A DNA stretch of 64,000 bases from Actinomadura chibensis NBRC 106107 (GTDB lineage Bacteria; Actinomycetota; Actinomycetes; Streptosporangiales; Streptosporangiaceae): positions 1 to 64,000 of the forward strand of contig NZ_BCQP01000061.1 in the NCBI RefSeq assembly GCF_001552135.1, given 5' to 3'. Under the pieces are notes generated by a model. That model saw nothing but the letters and a program-made list of their open reading frames with translations. It did no database searches and was not told where the DNA came from. This document shows positions 41,903-50,064 of this stretch, piece after piece (position 1 is the first letter of the stretch; every line of letters starts with the position of its first letter). Made by a program: the position numbers and the translations under genes.

Positions 41903-43120
41903 TCAGCGCCTCTTGCCGACGCCGATCTGCATGAGGTCGCGGCCGGGCACGACCGGCCCGGCGAAGTCGCGGCCCGCGCGGCGCCACCGCCCGTCCGGGA
42001 GGTGGCCGGGCGAGAAGTGGTTGAGGACGAGCCTGCCCGCCCCCGCCCGCCGCGCCACCTTCCCGACCTGCTCGATGGTGGTGTGGGAGCCGATCATGTG
42101 GTTGATGTAGCCGTCCTTGGTCTCCTGCGGGACGGGCAGCGCCGCGATGCTCTGCTCCACCCACGCCTGGTCGATCACCTCGTGGACGAGGACGTCGCAG
42201 CCCCCGGCGAGGTCGACCAGGTTGTCCGAGACCGTGGTGTCGCCGGAGAACACCACCGAGCCGTCGTCGGTGTCGAACCGGAAGCCGAACGCGGGGAACA
42301 TCTGCCCGTGGTCGACGAGCGTCGCGGTCACGCGCACCCGGTCGTCCTCGAAGACGGGGATGGGCCGGTTCAGGCGCGGGATCTTCCGGCCGGGCGCTGC
42401 GCCGTCCGGCAGCGCGATGTCGTGCGCCTTCACCCGGGCCGTGATCGCCGGGGAGCCGGTGTCGAAGAGCCGGTCGTTGAAGTCGGTGGCGAACGCGGCG
42501 ACCAGGGACGCGGTCATGTCGACCGTCCCGGGCGTGGGCGCGGCCGGGTTCACCGGGTCCGGCGTGGGCCGGGCGGGCGGGAACACCGCCGGGAGGGCCC
42601 CGCGCCGCCCCGGCCCGAAGACCTGGACGGGCCGGTCGTCCCGGCCGAGCCCGCCGCCGCAGATCCCGTAGAGCAGCAGGCCCGGGTAGTCGGCGACGTG
42701 GTCGGAGTGCAGGTGGGTGAGGAACACGGCGCGCAGCTCGCCGAGGTCGTTCTTGCCGTCGCCGGGCCCGAGCAGCCCGGCGTCGCGGAAGTTGTGGACG
42801 GACGAGTTCCCGCAGTCGACCAGGTAGATGGCGTCGCCGACGACGAGGGCCGAGGAGACGCCGTCCCGGTCCGACCCCTTCCACCAGATGGGCCCGCCGG
42901 CGGTGCCGAGCAGGACGAGCCGCGTCCGGTACCCCTTCGCGGCCGGGGCGGCGGGCGGCGCCGCCGACGCCGTACCGGTCAGGACGCCGGACACGGTCAT
43001 CGCGCCGGCCGCCACCCCGGCGGAGCGCAGCAGCCCCCGGCGGGACAGCCGCGGGCGGGGCTCCCCGCACGACTCCTCGCGGGCCCCTTCGCGGAACTCT
43101 TCTCGGGACTCTTCGCACAT
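41903..43120 (-). CDS. Tat-exported metallo-beta-lactamase-fold hydrolase
   Basis: A 405-aa protein with a twin-arginine signal (SRRGLL at residues 26-31, followed by a hydrophobic stretch ending near ASA-AP). The zinc motif is THLHSDHVADYPG, with VVFSGDTTVSDN and LVHEVIDQAW in the second half, as in RNase Z-like and arylsulfatase-like MBL hydrolases. The export signal argues against a tRNA-processing role; a secreted hydrolase of phosphodiester or sulfate-ester type is more likely, but the substrate is unknown. A long imperfect palindrome lies upstream at 43200-43227. It is outside the SARP-box set, so it is probably not in the polyketide pathway. Confidence 0.9.
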   Translation of the reverse strand: MCEESREEFREGAREESCGEPRPRLSRRGLLRSAGVAAGAMTVSGVLTGTASAAPPAAPAAKGYRTRLVLLGTAGGPIWWKGSDRDGVSSALVVGDAIYLVDCGNSSVHNFRDAGLLGPGDGKNDLGELRAVFLTHLHSDHVADYPGLLLYGICGGGLGRDDRPVQVFGPGRRGALPAVFPPARPTPDPVNPAAPTPGTVDMTASLVAAFATDFNDRLFDTGSPAITARVKAHDIALPDGAAPGRKIPRLNRPIPVFEDDRVRVTATLVDHGQMFPAFGFRFDTDDGSVVFSGDTTVSDNLVDLAGGCDVLVHEVIDQAWVEQSIAALPVPQETKDGYINHMIGSHTTIEQVGKVARRAGAGRLVLNHFSPGHLPDGRWRRAGRDFAGPVVPGRDLMQIGVGKRR

Positions 43121-43199
43121 GGTGGGACGACCTCTTCCTTCGCTGGGGGTGGTCGGAGGCATGCGGCGAGACGGTCGCCGACGACCGGCGAGGGGCGAC

Positions 43200-43227
43200 A
43201 ATCTCTGTAGCAATCACTACGGAGATT
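43200..43227. promoter_or_regulatory. Palindrome upstream of the Tat-exported hydrolase
   Basis: AATCTC-t-GTAG (43200-43210) and CTAC-g-GAGATT (43217-43227) are inverted arms with a 6-bp spacer and one mismatch. It shares CTGTAG and CACTAC elements with the palindrome at 45111-45128, so both may bind the same regulator. Confidence 0.5.
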
Positions 43228-43236
43228 GGCGTGACC

Positions 43237-43911
43237 CTACGGCCGATCGAGGCGCGCTGGCAAGACCCCCCGCGTGCCGTCCAGGTAGGCGAGGACCGCC
43301 CGGACGCGGCGGTGGCCGGAGTCGTCCGGGGCCAGGCCGAGCTTGGCGAAGATGTTGCCGACGTGCTTGTGGACGGCGTTGTCGGAAATGCGCATCCGCT
43401 CGGCGATGGCCGCGTTGTCGTGGCCCTGCGCCATCAGCGCGAGGGACTCCCGCTCGCGGGCCGTGAGGGCGTCGAGCGGCTCGCCGGGCCGGGCGAGGAG
43501 CTGGGCGATCACCTCGGGGTCCATGGCGGTGCCGCCGGAGGCGACGCGGCGCAGCGCGTCGATGAACTCGGCCACCCGCCCGATGCGGTCCTTGAGCAGG
43601 TAGCCGATGCCGCCGCGCCCGTCGGAGAGCAGCTCGCCCGCGTACTCGCGCTCGACGTACTGCGACAGCACGAGGACCGGCAGCGCGCCGTGCTCGCGCC
43701 GGGCCCGCAGCGCGGCGTGGATCCCCTCGTCGCGGAAGGCCGGCGGGAGCCGCACGTCCACGATGGCGATGTCGGGACGGTGTTCGGCGACGGCGGCGAG
43801 GAACGCCGGGCCGTCCCGGACGACCGCCGCCACCTCGCAGCCCTTCGACGCGAGCAGCAGCTCCAGCCCGCTGGACAGCAGGACGTTGTCCTCCGCGATC
43901 ACGACCCGCAC
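43237..43911 (-). CDS. NarL/LuxR-type response regulator
   Basis: A 224-aa regulator. The receiver domain is residues about 1-120 (VRVVIAEDNVLL, phosphorylation Asp52 in IAIVDVRLPP, Lys in IGYLLKDRIG). The LuxR helix-turn-helix is at about 155-215 (ALTARERESLALMAQGHDN, then IAERMRISDNAVHKHVGNIF). Start is the GTG at 43911, inside the kinase gene, overlapping it by 13 nt. It is the output protein of the adjacent histidine kinase. Palindromes on each side of the pair are candidate targets. Confidence 0.94.
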   Translation of the reverse strand: MRVVIAEDNVLLSSGLELLLASKGCEVAAVVRDGPAFLAAVAEHRPDIAIVDVRLPPAFRDEGIHAALRARREHGALPVLVLSQYVEREYAGELLSDGRGGIGYLLKDRIGRVAEFIDALRRVASGGTAMDPEVIAQLLARPGEPLDALTARERESLALMAQGHDNAAIAERMRISDNAVHKHVGNIFAKLGLAPDDSGHRRVRAVLAYLDGTRGVLPARLDRP

Positions 43912-45047
43912 GGCGCCGCAACCTCCGGAACGATCGCTACACGGACGGCGAGGGTGGTGGGGCCGCCCGGCGGGCTGTCGAGGCGGACGGAGCCGTCCAG
44001 CGCGGCGACCCGCCGCCGGATCCCGGTGATCCCGGTGCCGCGCGCCTCGTCGGCGCCGCCCCGCCCGTCGTCGGTCACCTCGATGGCCAGCACGTCGCCC
44101 GCGCGCTCGACCCGGACGTCCGCGCGGGTGGCGGCGGCGTGCCTGGCCACGTTCGTCAGCGCCTCGGAGATCACGTAGTAGGCCACCGCCTGCACGGCCG
44201 CCGGGAGCCCGTCCAGCCCGGCGCGCTCGACCCGGACCGGCACGCCGGACCGGGCGGCGAGCGCGGCCAGCGCGCCGTCCAGGCCCCGGTCGGCGAGGAT
44301 CGGCGGGTAGATCGTCCGGAGCACCGCGCGCAGCTCGGCCATCGCCTCCTCCGCCGTGTCGTGCGCCTGCCCGATCAGCGCCGCGACCGCGTCCGGGTCG
44401 TCCGCGAGCGACTCGCGGGCGACGCCGAGCTGCATGGCGATGGCTGCGAGGCGCGCCTGCGTCCCGTCGTGGAGGTCGCGTTCGATCCGCTGGAGCTCCG
44501 CGCCGTGCGCGTCGACCACCCCGACCCGGCTCCTGGTCAGCGCGTCGACCCGTGCGGTCAGCCGGTCGCGGGCCGAGGGCGCGAGCACCGCCAGGCACAT
44601 CCGCGCGTGCAGCCGCGCCAGCGCCGGGAGCGCCCACCATGCCGCCGCGCCGAGCACGGCGAGCTGCGCGGACCCCGCGGCCAGCGCGGTCGTCCACCCG
44701 TCCACGCGGACGTCGCCGACCGAGAACAGGGTGGGACGCGCGCCGGCGGGGAACGCCCACCACGACGTCATCGCGACGACGGCGACCACGATGTTGCCGA
44801 GGCACACCAGGGCGGCGAGGCCGAGGGGGAACCCGGCGGCGACGTGCGCGACCGCCCAGGCGAGGTTCCGGTGCGTCCGGCCCTCGGCCGGGACGCCGAG
44901 GAGCCGCGCCGCCCGCCGCCGGTGCCAGTCCGCCCAGCCCCGCGCCACGGGCGGCGCGAGCAGCACCGGCGGCGCGAGCACCGTGGCCACGGCGGTGACC
45001 AGCGTGCCCAGCAGGTAGGCCGAGCCGCGGAATGCCCGGTCGCGCAT
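43899..45047 (-). CDS. NarL-type sensor histidine kinase (HisKA_3)
   Basis: A 382-aa membrane kinase. Four to five hydrophobic segments lie within residues 8-145, with no large extracellular loop, so the signal is probably sensed in or near the membrane. The phosphorylated His193 is in ERDLHDGTQARLAAIAMQLG. The ATPase domain contains VISEALTNVARHA (N box) and VTDDGRGG (G1 box) and ends near GGPTTLAVRV. GGAGGGGG precedes the ATG at 45047. It is divergent from a secreted TAP-type hydrolase, suggesting envelope- or peptide-related sensing. Confidence 0.93.
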   Translation of the reverse strand: MRDRAFRGSAYLLGTLVTAVATVLAPPVLLAPPVARGWADWHRRRAARLLGVPAEGRTHRNLAWAVAHVAAGFPLGLAALVCLGNIVVAVVAMTSWWAFPAGARPTLFSVGDVRVDGWTTALAAGSAQLAVLGAAAWWALPALARLHARMCLAVLAPSARDRLTARVDALTRSRVGVVDAHGAELQRIERDLHDGTQARLAAIAMQLGVARESLADDPDAVAALIGQAHDTAEEAMAELRAVLRTIYPPILADRGLDGALAALAARSGVPVRVERAGLDGLPAAVQAVAYYVISEALTNVARHAAATRADVRVERAGDVLAIEVTDDGRGGADEARGTGITGIRRRVAALDGSVRLDSPPGGPTTLAVRVAIVPEVAAPCGS

Positions 45048-45110
45048 GCGCGCCCCCTCCCTCCCGACGCCGGGTTGGAGATCATTGTCCGCCGCCGGTC
45101 CTCGCCGGGC

Positions 45111-45128
45111 ACTACAGCGGGCTGTAGT
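45111..45128. promoter_or_regulatory. Perfect palindrome between kinase and TAP-type hydrolase
   Basis: ACTACAGC-gg-GCTGTAGT is a perfect 8-bp-arm inverted repeat with a 2-bp centre. It lies 45 bp before the hydrolase -10 box (TAGCGT, 45174-45179) and 63 bp before the kinase start. The form is that of a NarL-family binding site, and the adjacent response regulator is the obvious candidate. Confidence 0.6.
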
Positions 45129-45187
45129 ACGGCGCCTGCGGCTGGCCGTATCGGACGGGACGCCCGCCGCGCCTAGCGTCCTCGGCC

Positions 45188-46708
45188 ATGAAACCGAGAT
45201 CCGTGCTGACCCGGCTCGTGCCGGTCGCCGCACTCATCGCGCTGTCCGCCGCCGTCGCGCCGCTGAGCGGGGCCGAGGGCGGTTCGCGTCCACCGCTCCA
45301 CTGGAAGCGCTGCGCCCAGGGGCGCGGCGACACGCTCGGCCGCGAGCTCGACAAGGCGGGCGCGCGGTGCGCGGAGGTCGCCGTCCCGCTCGACCACTCC
45401 AAGCCGGGCGGACGCACGATCACGCTCGCGCTGTCGCGCATCCGCGCCAAGGACCGCGCCCACCGGATCGGCACCCTGGTGCTCAACAACGGCGGCCCCG
45501 GCGAGCCGACCCTCGGCATGCCCCTGGACGTGCGCACGGCCATGAAGGACGTCGCCGACCGCTACGACCTCGTCGGCCTCGACCCGCGCTTCGTCGGGCG
45601 CAGCACGCCGCTCGACTGCGGCTGGCCCGTCGGCATGTGGCTCCGGTCGGCGGGCGCGACCCGCGCCCGGTTCGACCACCAGGCGGCGGTGCAGCGCGAC
45701 CTCGCCGAGCGCTGCGCCCGCCGCCACGCCGACGTGCTCCCGTACGCGAACACGCGCGACACGGCCCGGGACATCGACCTCGTACGGCGCGTCCTCGGGG
45801 AGCGGCGGATCTCGTTCCTCGGCTACTCCTACGGGAGCTACCTGGGCGCGGTCTACACCCAGATGTTCCCCGGACGCACCGACCGGGTCGTCCTGGACAG
45901 CGCGGGCGACCCGGACGCGTGGGGCGCGCGGGCGCTGCGCGGCACCGAGGACGAGGCGGAGCGCGCCCTGCGCGGCTGGGCGGCGTGGGCCGCCGAACGC
46001 CACGGCGCCTACGGCCTCGGCGCCACCCCCGCCGAGGTGCTCGCGACCGTGGACGGGATCGTCGCCGCGGCTGAGGAGCGCCCGCTGCGCGTCGGCCGGT
46101 ACGAGGTGGACGACCAGGCCGTCCCGTACCTGCTGTCGGTCGGCCCAGGGGACGACCGTCCGGCGGGCCGCGCGGAGTTCGCGGCCACCGTCCGGACGCT
46201 GTACGCGGCGGCGCGCCGCCGTCCGGCCGACCCCGGCCCCGAACTCGACGGCTTCCTCGCGTTCGTCCTCACCAGCGAGGGCTCCCCGCTCGCGAGCCCG
46301 GCCGCGGCGATCACCTGCGGCGACCGCGCCGTGCCGCGCGACCCGGACGCCTACTGGGACGACGTCCAGCGCAGCCGGGCGCTCCACCCCCTCTTCGGAC
46401 CGCTCAAGAACAACATCTGGCCGTGCGCGTTCTGGCCGAACGGCCCGCGCGAGGCCCCGACGCGCATCGGCAACGCGACTCCGACGCTGATCGTGTCCGC
46501 GACCGGCGACACCGCCACGACCTACGCGGGCAGCCGGGCCATGCACCGGGCGCTGACCGGCTCGCGCCTGCTCACCCTGCGCGGCGCCACCGCCCACGGG
46601 ATCTACGGCGAGTACGGCGACGCCTGCGTGGACACGGCGGTCAACGCCTACCTGGCCACCGGCCTCCTCCCGGCCGCCGACCCGACCTGCGACGCCGGGA
46701 CGGCCTAG
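45188..46708 (+). CDS. Secreted TAP-type alpha/beta hydrolase, paralogue of 15488-17044
   Basis: A 506-aa protein with a signal peptide (about 1-29). Blocks shared with the protein at 15488-17044 include HWKRCAQGRGDTLGRELDKAG, given here in part as WKRC and GRELDKAG, then LNNGGPGEPT, ITCGDRAVPRDPDAYW and ATGDTATTY. The nucleophile elbow is GYSYGS with Ser214. The -10 box TAGCGT lies 8 nt before the ATG with no SD, so the mRNA is probably leaderless. It is divergent from the two-component genes with a perfect palindrome between them, which suggests direct control by that system. Expected activity is secreted aminopeptidase or esterase. Confidence 0.9.
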   Translation: MKPRSVLTRLVPVAALIALSAAVAPLSGAEGGSRPPLHWKRCAQGRGDTLGRELDKAGARCAEVAVPLDHSKPGGRTITLALSRIRAKDRAHRIGTLVLNNGGPGEPTLGMPLDVRTAMKDVADRYDLVGLDPRFVGRSTPLDCGWPVGMWLRSAGATRARFDHQAAVQRDLAERCARRHADVLPYANTRDTARDIDLVRRVLGERRISFLGYSYGSYLGAVYTQMFPGRTDRVVLDSAGDPDAWGARALRGTEDEAERALRGWAAWAAERHGAYGLGATPAEVLATVDGIVAAAEERPLRVGRYEVDDQAVPYLLSVGPGDDRPAGRAEFAATVRTLYAAARRRPADPGPELDGFLAFVLTSEGSPLASPAAAITCGDRAVPRDPDAYWDDVQRSRALHPLFGPLKNNIWPCAFWPNGPREAPTRIGNATPTLIVSATGDTATTYAGSRAMHRALTGSRLLTLRGATAHGIYGEYGDACVDTAVNAYLATGLLPAADPTCDAGTA

Positions 46709-46711
46709 GGT
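46706..46711 (+). promoter_or_regulatory. -10 box TAGGGT of a leaderless GNAT transcript
   Basis: TAGGGT lies exactly 7 nt before the GTG at 46719 and overlaps the stop codon of the hydrolase gene. No SD is present, so transcription probably starts at or next to the GTG. Confidence 0.55.
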
Positions 46712-46718
46712 TCACCGG

Positions 46719-47486
46719 GTGAAGGTCCGCTCGCTCGGTTTCCGCACCGATCTGCTGGTTCGCCGCCTGGCCGGGGCGACCGTCGTCGATCACCCGTCTC
46801 ACCGGGTGGTCCGGACGCCCGCCAATCCGTTCTTCTGGTGGGGCAACTTCGTGCTCGTGGCGCCCGGCGCGCTGCGCGACGCCCCCGGCCTGTTCGCGGC
46901 GGAATTCCCGAACGCGTCCCACGTGGCCATCGGCGTGGACACGACCGAGGGCGGAACGGTCCGGCGCGCGGAGTGGGAGGGGCTCGGAATGGACGTCGAG
47001 ATCGACTCGGTCCTGACGGCGTCGTCCCTGCGTGCTCCCGCGCGACCGGCGCGAGCGGACCTGCGGCCGCTGGCCGGGGACGACTGGGAGCGGGTGGCGC
47101 GGTTGCGGCACGCGTGCGAGGGGCCGGAGCCGTCGCGCGAGCACGCCGCCTTCCTGGCGGCGAAACTCGCCGAGGAGCGGCGGCTGTGCGAGGCGGGCGC
47201 CGCCACCTGGTTCGGCGCCTTCGTGGACGGCGAACTGCGCGCGGGCCTCGGCGTCGTCCGCGACGGCCGGGGCGTCGCGCGCTACCAGCGCGTCGAGACC
47301 CATCCGGAGTTCCGGCGCCGCGGGCTGGCGTCGTCACTCGTCCATCACGCCGGAACGGACGCGATGGCCCGGGGAGCGCGGACGCTCGTGATCGTCGCCG
47401 AGCCGCGGGGCCCGGCGATCGGCGTCTACCGGTCGCTCGGTTTCGTCGAATCGGAGCGGCAGGTCAAGGTCTCGGCCGGGGTGTAG
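46719..47486 (+). CDS. GNAT-family N-acetyltransferase
   Basis: A 255-aa protein. The N-terminal 100 residues are a less conserved domain (VVRTPANPFFWWGNFVLVA). The C-terminal part is a GNAT fold with the acetyl-CoA loop HPEFRRRGLASSLVHHAG and the final strand pair IGVYRSLGFVESE. The acceptor is unknown. The start is a GTG with a leaderless-type -10 box. Its last 61 bp overlap the end of the convergent HTH regulator gene, which is unusual and may give antisense interference between the two messages. Confidence 0.88.
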   Translation: MKVRSLGFRTDLLVRRLAGATVVDHPSHRVVRTPANPFFWWGNFVLVAPGALRDAPGLFAAEFPNASHVAIGVDTTEGGTVRRAEWEGLGMDVEIDSVLTASSLRAPARPARADLRPLAGDDWERVARLRHACEGPEPSREHAAFLAAKLAEERRLCEAGAATWFGAFVDGELRAGLGVVRDGRGVARYQRVETHPEFRRRGLASSLVHHAGTDAMARGARTLVIVAEPRGPAIGVYRSLGFVESERQVKVSAGV

Positions 47487-48181
47487 AGGACCTCGCGGGC
47501 CTCCTCGGCGGCGCGGTAGAGGCTCTCGGTGACGAAGTCGAGGAAGCGGGCGGCGTTCTCCAGGCGGGCGGCGGCCGGGGTGCCGGGGCCGAGGACGGCG
47601 ACGCCCTGGCGCGCGGCGTCGGCGAACTGGCCGTTGGAGCGGGCGCTGCGGATCATCGACTGGTACCACAGGTCGTCGTCCACGACGTAGCGGTCGCGGC
47701 GCCGCTCGTCGCGCCGGCGGCGGACCAGTTCGAGGTTCTCCAGGAACGTGATCGCCTTGGAGACGGACGCCGGGCTGACCCGCAGCCGCTCCGCCAGCTC
47801 GGCCGCGGTGAGGCTCCCCGAGTCGGTGGTGTAGAGGCACGCCAGCACGCGGGCCATCATCTTCGGCAGGCCGGACGTCATGAAGACGGTGGTGAGCAGG
47901 TCGGTGTACTCGCGCACGGCCGCGGCGTCGCGCCCGTCGGGCCGCTCGGCCGCCGCCGCCCCGCGCGGCGCGGCCCGCCCGCGCCGGTGGGCGCGGCGCT
48001 CGGTGGCGTGGTGGGCGAGGTCGGCGCGGTAGCCGGTGGGCCCGCCGTTGCGCATCACCTCGCGGGTGACCGTCGAGGTCGGGCGGTCGAGCCGCCGGGC
48101 GATCTCGGCGTAGGGGAGGCCGTCGGCGAGCCCCGCCGCGATCTGGCGGCGGTCCTGCTGGGTGAGCCTGCCTCCCGGCAT
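47426..48181 (-). CDS. HTH regulator with IS30-like N-terminal helix-turn-helix and MarR/GbsR-like core
   Basis: A 251-aa protein with two DNA-binding regions. Residues about 4-45 form a Tra8/IS30-like helix-turn-helix (TQQDRRQIAAGLADGLPYAE, then IARRLDRPTSTVTREVMR). Residues about 105-190 form a winged helix of the MarR/GbsR type (AAELAERLRVSPASVSKAIT, then ENLELVRRRRD). GGAGGAG lies 6 nt before the ATG at 48181. It is divergent from the DUF4097-ABC transporter operon and the intergenic region holds several TTGCAA-type palindromes, so repression of itself and of the transporter is likely. The inducer is unknown. Confidence 0.88.
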   Translation of the reverse strand: MPGGRLTQQDRRQIAAGLADGLPYAEIARRLDRPTSTVTREVMRNGGPTGYRADLAHHATERRAHRRGRAAPRGAAAAERPDGRDAAAVREYTDLLTTVFMTSGLPKMMARVLACLYTTDSGSLTAAELAERLRVSPASVSKAITFLENLELVRRRRDERRRDRYVVDDDLWYQSMIRSARSNGQFADAARQGVAVLGPGTPAAARLENAARFLDFVTESLYRAAEEAREVLYTPAETLTCRSDSTKPSDR

Positions 48182-48237
48182 CGCGATCTCCTCCGTCACG
48201 GTCGCGGACGCCTCCACCATAGCGTTCACCTTCTCCT

Positions 48238-48370
48238 CATTGCAATGGACGGCGGACCGTCATTGCGTTAAGCGCGAAGGCTGTTGCAACACTTCTAAGG
48301 CTACTACCTGCTTAGATGTTCAGTCTGTGCAACGTGTTGCTTGCAGAGATTTGGAACGCAACGTAGCGTT
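48238..48370. promoter_or_regulatory. Array of TTGCAA-type palindromes between HTH regulator and ABC operon
   Basis: CATTGCAATG (48238-48247), TGTTGCAACA (48282-48291) and GCAAC-GT-GTTGC (48329-48340) are perfect inverted repeats. CATTGCGTTA (48261-48270) is a partial copy, and AACGC-N6-GCGTT lies at 48355-48370. Repetition of one motif in a divergent promoter region is typical of operators for the adjacent regulator. Confidence 0.65.
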
Positions 48371-48406
48371 TTCGACATTGGAAACAGCGAGCGCAAGGAG
48401 CGCACG

Positions 48407-49069
48407 ATGCAGAGGTTCGACACCCCCGACCCGATCTCCGCCGTCGTCGAGATCCCCGCCGGACGCGTCCGGTTCATCGCCGCCGACCGGGCCGACAGCG
48501 CCGTCGAGGTCCTCCCGGCGAACGCCGCCAAGGGACGCGACGTGAAGGCCGCCGAGCAGACCGCGGTCGACTTCGGCGACGGGGTCCTGCGGATCAAGGC
48601 CGCGCCCGGCGGGCGGGCGCTCGGCCAGTCCGGGGCCGTCGAGGTGACGGTCAAGCTGCCCGCCGGTTCCCACGTCAAGGCGACGACCGGCGCGGCCGAG
48701 CTCCGCGCCGTCGGACGCCTCGGCGACGTCGTCTTCGACGGCGCCTACCGCAGCGTCAGGATCGACGAGGCGGCGGACGTCCACCTCACCGCCTCCGACG
48801 GCGACGTCGAGGTCGGACGCCTGACCGGCTCGGCCGACATCAGCACCATGCGCGGCGACATCACGATCACCGAGGCCGCGGGCGGCAAGGTCGTGTTGCG
48901 CACCCGGTCCGGCGACATCTCGATCGGCGCCGCCGCCGGGGTCTCGGCCGCCCTGGACGCGGGCACCGCCTACGGCCGCATCGACAACGCCCTCAAGAAC
49001 GACGGCGCCCCCCGGCTCGACATCCGCGCCACCACCTCCCACGGCGACATCACCGCCCGCAGCCTCTGA
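48407..49069 (+). CDS. DUF4097-family beta-repeat protein in an ABC transporter operon
   Basis: A 220-aa cytoplasmic protein rich in short beta strands: VEIPAGRVRFIAADRADSAV, VTVKLPAGSHVKATTGAAEL, then SADISTMRGDITITEA and TRSGDISIGAA. This repeated SGDI-type pattern is that of the DUF4097 (adhesin-like) family, which forms a right-handed beta-helix. It has no signal peptide. In many actinomycetes it precedes an antibiotic-type ABC transporter, as here (11 bp to the ATPase gene). Its function is unknown; it may be a transporter accessory. Confidence 0.88.
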   Translation: MQRFDTPDPISAVVEIPAGRVRFIAADRADSAVEVLPANAAKGRDVKAAEQTAVDFGDGVLRIKAAPGGRALGQSGAVEVTVKLPAGSHVKATTGAAELRAVGRLGDVVFDGAYRSVRIDEAADVHLTASDGDVEVGRLTGSADISTMRGDITITEAAGGKVVLRTRSGDISIGAAAGVSAALDAGTAYGRIDNALKNDGAPRLDIRATTSHGDITARSL

Positions 49070-49080
49070 GGAGCAGAACC

Positions 49081-50064
49081 ATGACGAACCTGGCCATAGC
49101 GGCGAACGGGCTGCGCAAGTCCTTCCCCGGCAAGGACGGCGCCAAGGTCGTGCTCGACGGCATCGACCTGGCCGTCCCCGAGGCGACGATCTTCTCCCTG
49201 CTCGGGCCGAACGGCGCGGGCAAGACGACCACCGTCCAGATCCTGTCCACCCTGCTCCGCGCCGACGCCGGAGAGGTCAGGGTCGCCGGGTTCGACCTGG
49301 CCCGCCAGGCGGACGACGTGCGCGGCGCGATCGGCGTCACCGGGCAGTACTCGGCCGTCGACAAGCTGCTGACCGGCGAGGAGAACCTGCTCCTGATGGC
49401 CGACCTCCGGCACCTGTCCCGCCGCGACGGCAGGCGCAGGGCGGCCGGGCTGCTGGAGCGCTTCGACCTCGTCGACGCGGCGCGCAAGCCCGCCGGAACC
49501 TACTCGGGCGGCATGCGGCGCCGCCTCGACCTGGCGATGACCCTGGTCGGCGACCCGCGCCTGATCTTCCTGGACGAGCCCACCACCGGCCTCGACCCGC
49601 GCAGCCGCCGCACCATGTGGGGCATCGTCCGGGAACTGGTCGCGGGCGGCGTCACCGTCTTCCTCACCACCCAGTACCTGGACGAGGCCGACCGCCTCGC
49701 CGACCACATCGCCCTCCTCGACGACGGACGGCTGATCGCCGAGGGCACCGCCGAGGAGCTGAAGCGGCTCGTCCCCGGCGGCCACGTGTCCCTGCGGTTC
49801 CCCGACGACGACGCGCTGAAGGACGCGCTCGACGCCCTCGGCCGCGGCTTCGTGGACCCGTCCGACGACGACCGGCTCACCCTGCAGGTCCCGTCGGACG
49901 GCGGGGTCGCGTCGCTGCGCGAGCTGCTCGCCCGGCTGGACGCGGCGGGCGTCGAGCCGTCCGGCCTCGGCGTCCACACGCCCGACCTCGACGACGTCTT
50001 CCTCACCCTCACCGGCCGCGACACCGGCCGGACCACGGATCAGACCACGGAGGTCTCCCGATGA
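49081..50064 (+). CDS. ABC transporter ATPase, DrrA-like drug resistance type
   Basis: A 327-aa ATPase: Walker A LLGPNGAGKTTTVQIL (about 40-55), signature YSGGMRRRLDLAMTLVG, Walker B RLIFLDEPTTGLDPRSR, and a switch His in FLTTQYLDEADRLADH. The C-terminal 90 residues match the DrrA extension that couples to the permease. With the following permease it should form a two-subunit exporter of hydrophobic drugs or antibiotics. Its stop overlaps the permease start (ATGA). Regulation is probably by the divergent HTH protein. Confidence 0.94.
   Translation: MTNLAIAANGLRKSFPGKDGAKVVLDGIDLAVPEATIFSLLGPNGAGKTTTVQILSTLLRADAGEVRVAGFDLARQADDVRGAIGVTGQYSAVDKLLTGEENLLLMADLRHLSRRDGRRRAAGLLERFDLVDAARKPAGTYSGGMRRRLDLAMTLVGDPRLIFLDEPTTGLDPRSRRTMWGIVRELVAGGVTVFLTTQYLDEADRLADHIALLDDGRLIAEGTAEELKRLVPGGHVSLRFPDDDALKDALDALGRGFVDPSDDDRLTLQVPSDGGVASLRELLARLDAAGVEPSGLGVHTPDLDDVFLTLTGRDTGRTTDQTTEVSR

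Noticed and set aside
41903..43120. Second polyketide cyclase belonging to the cluster
   Set aside because: It has a Tat export signal, is separated by a bidirectional hairpin and has no SARP-type box, so a cytoplasmic polyketide role is unlikely.
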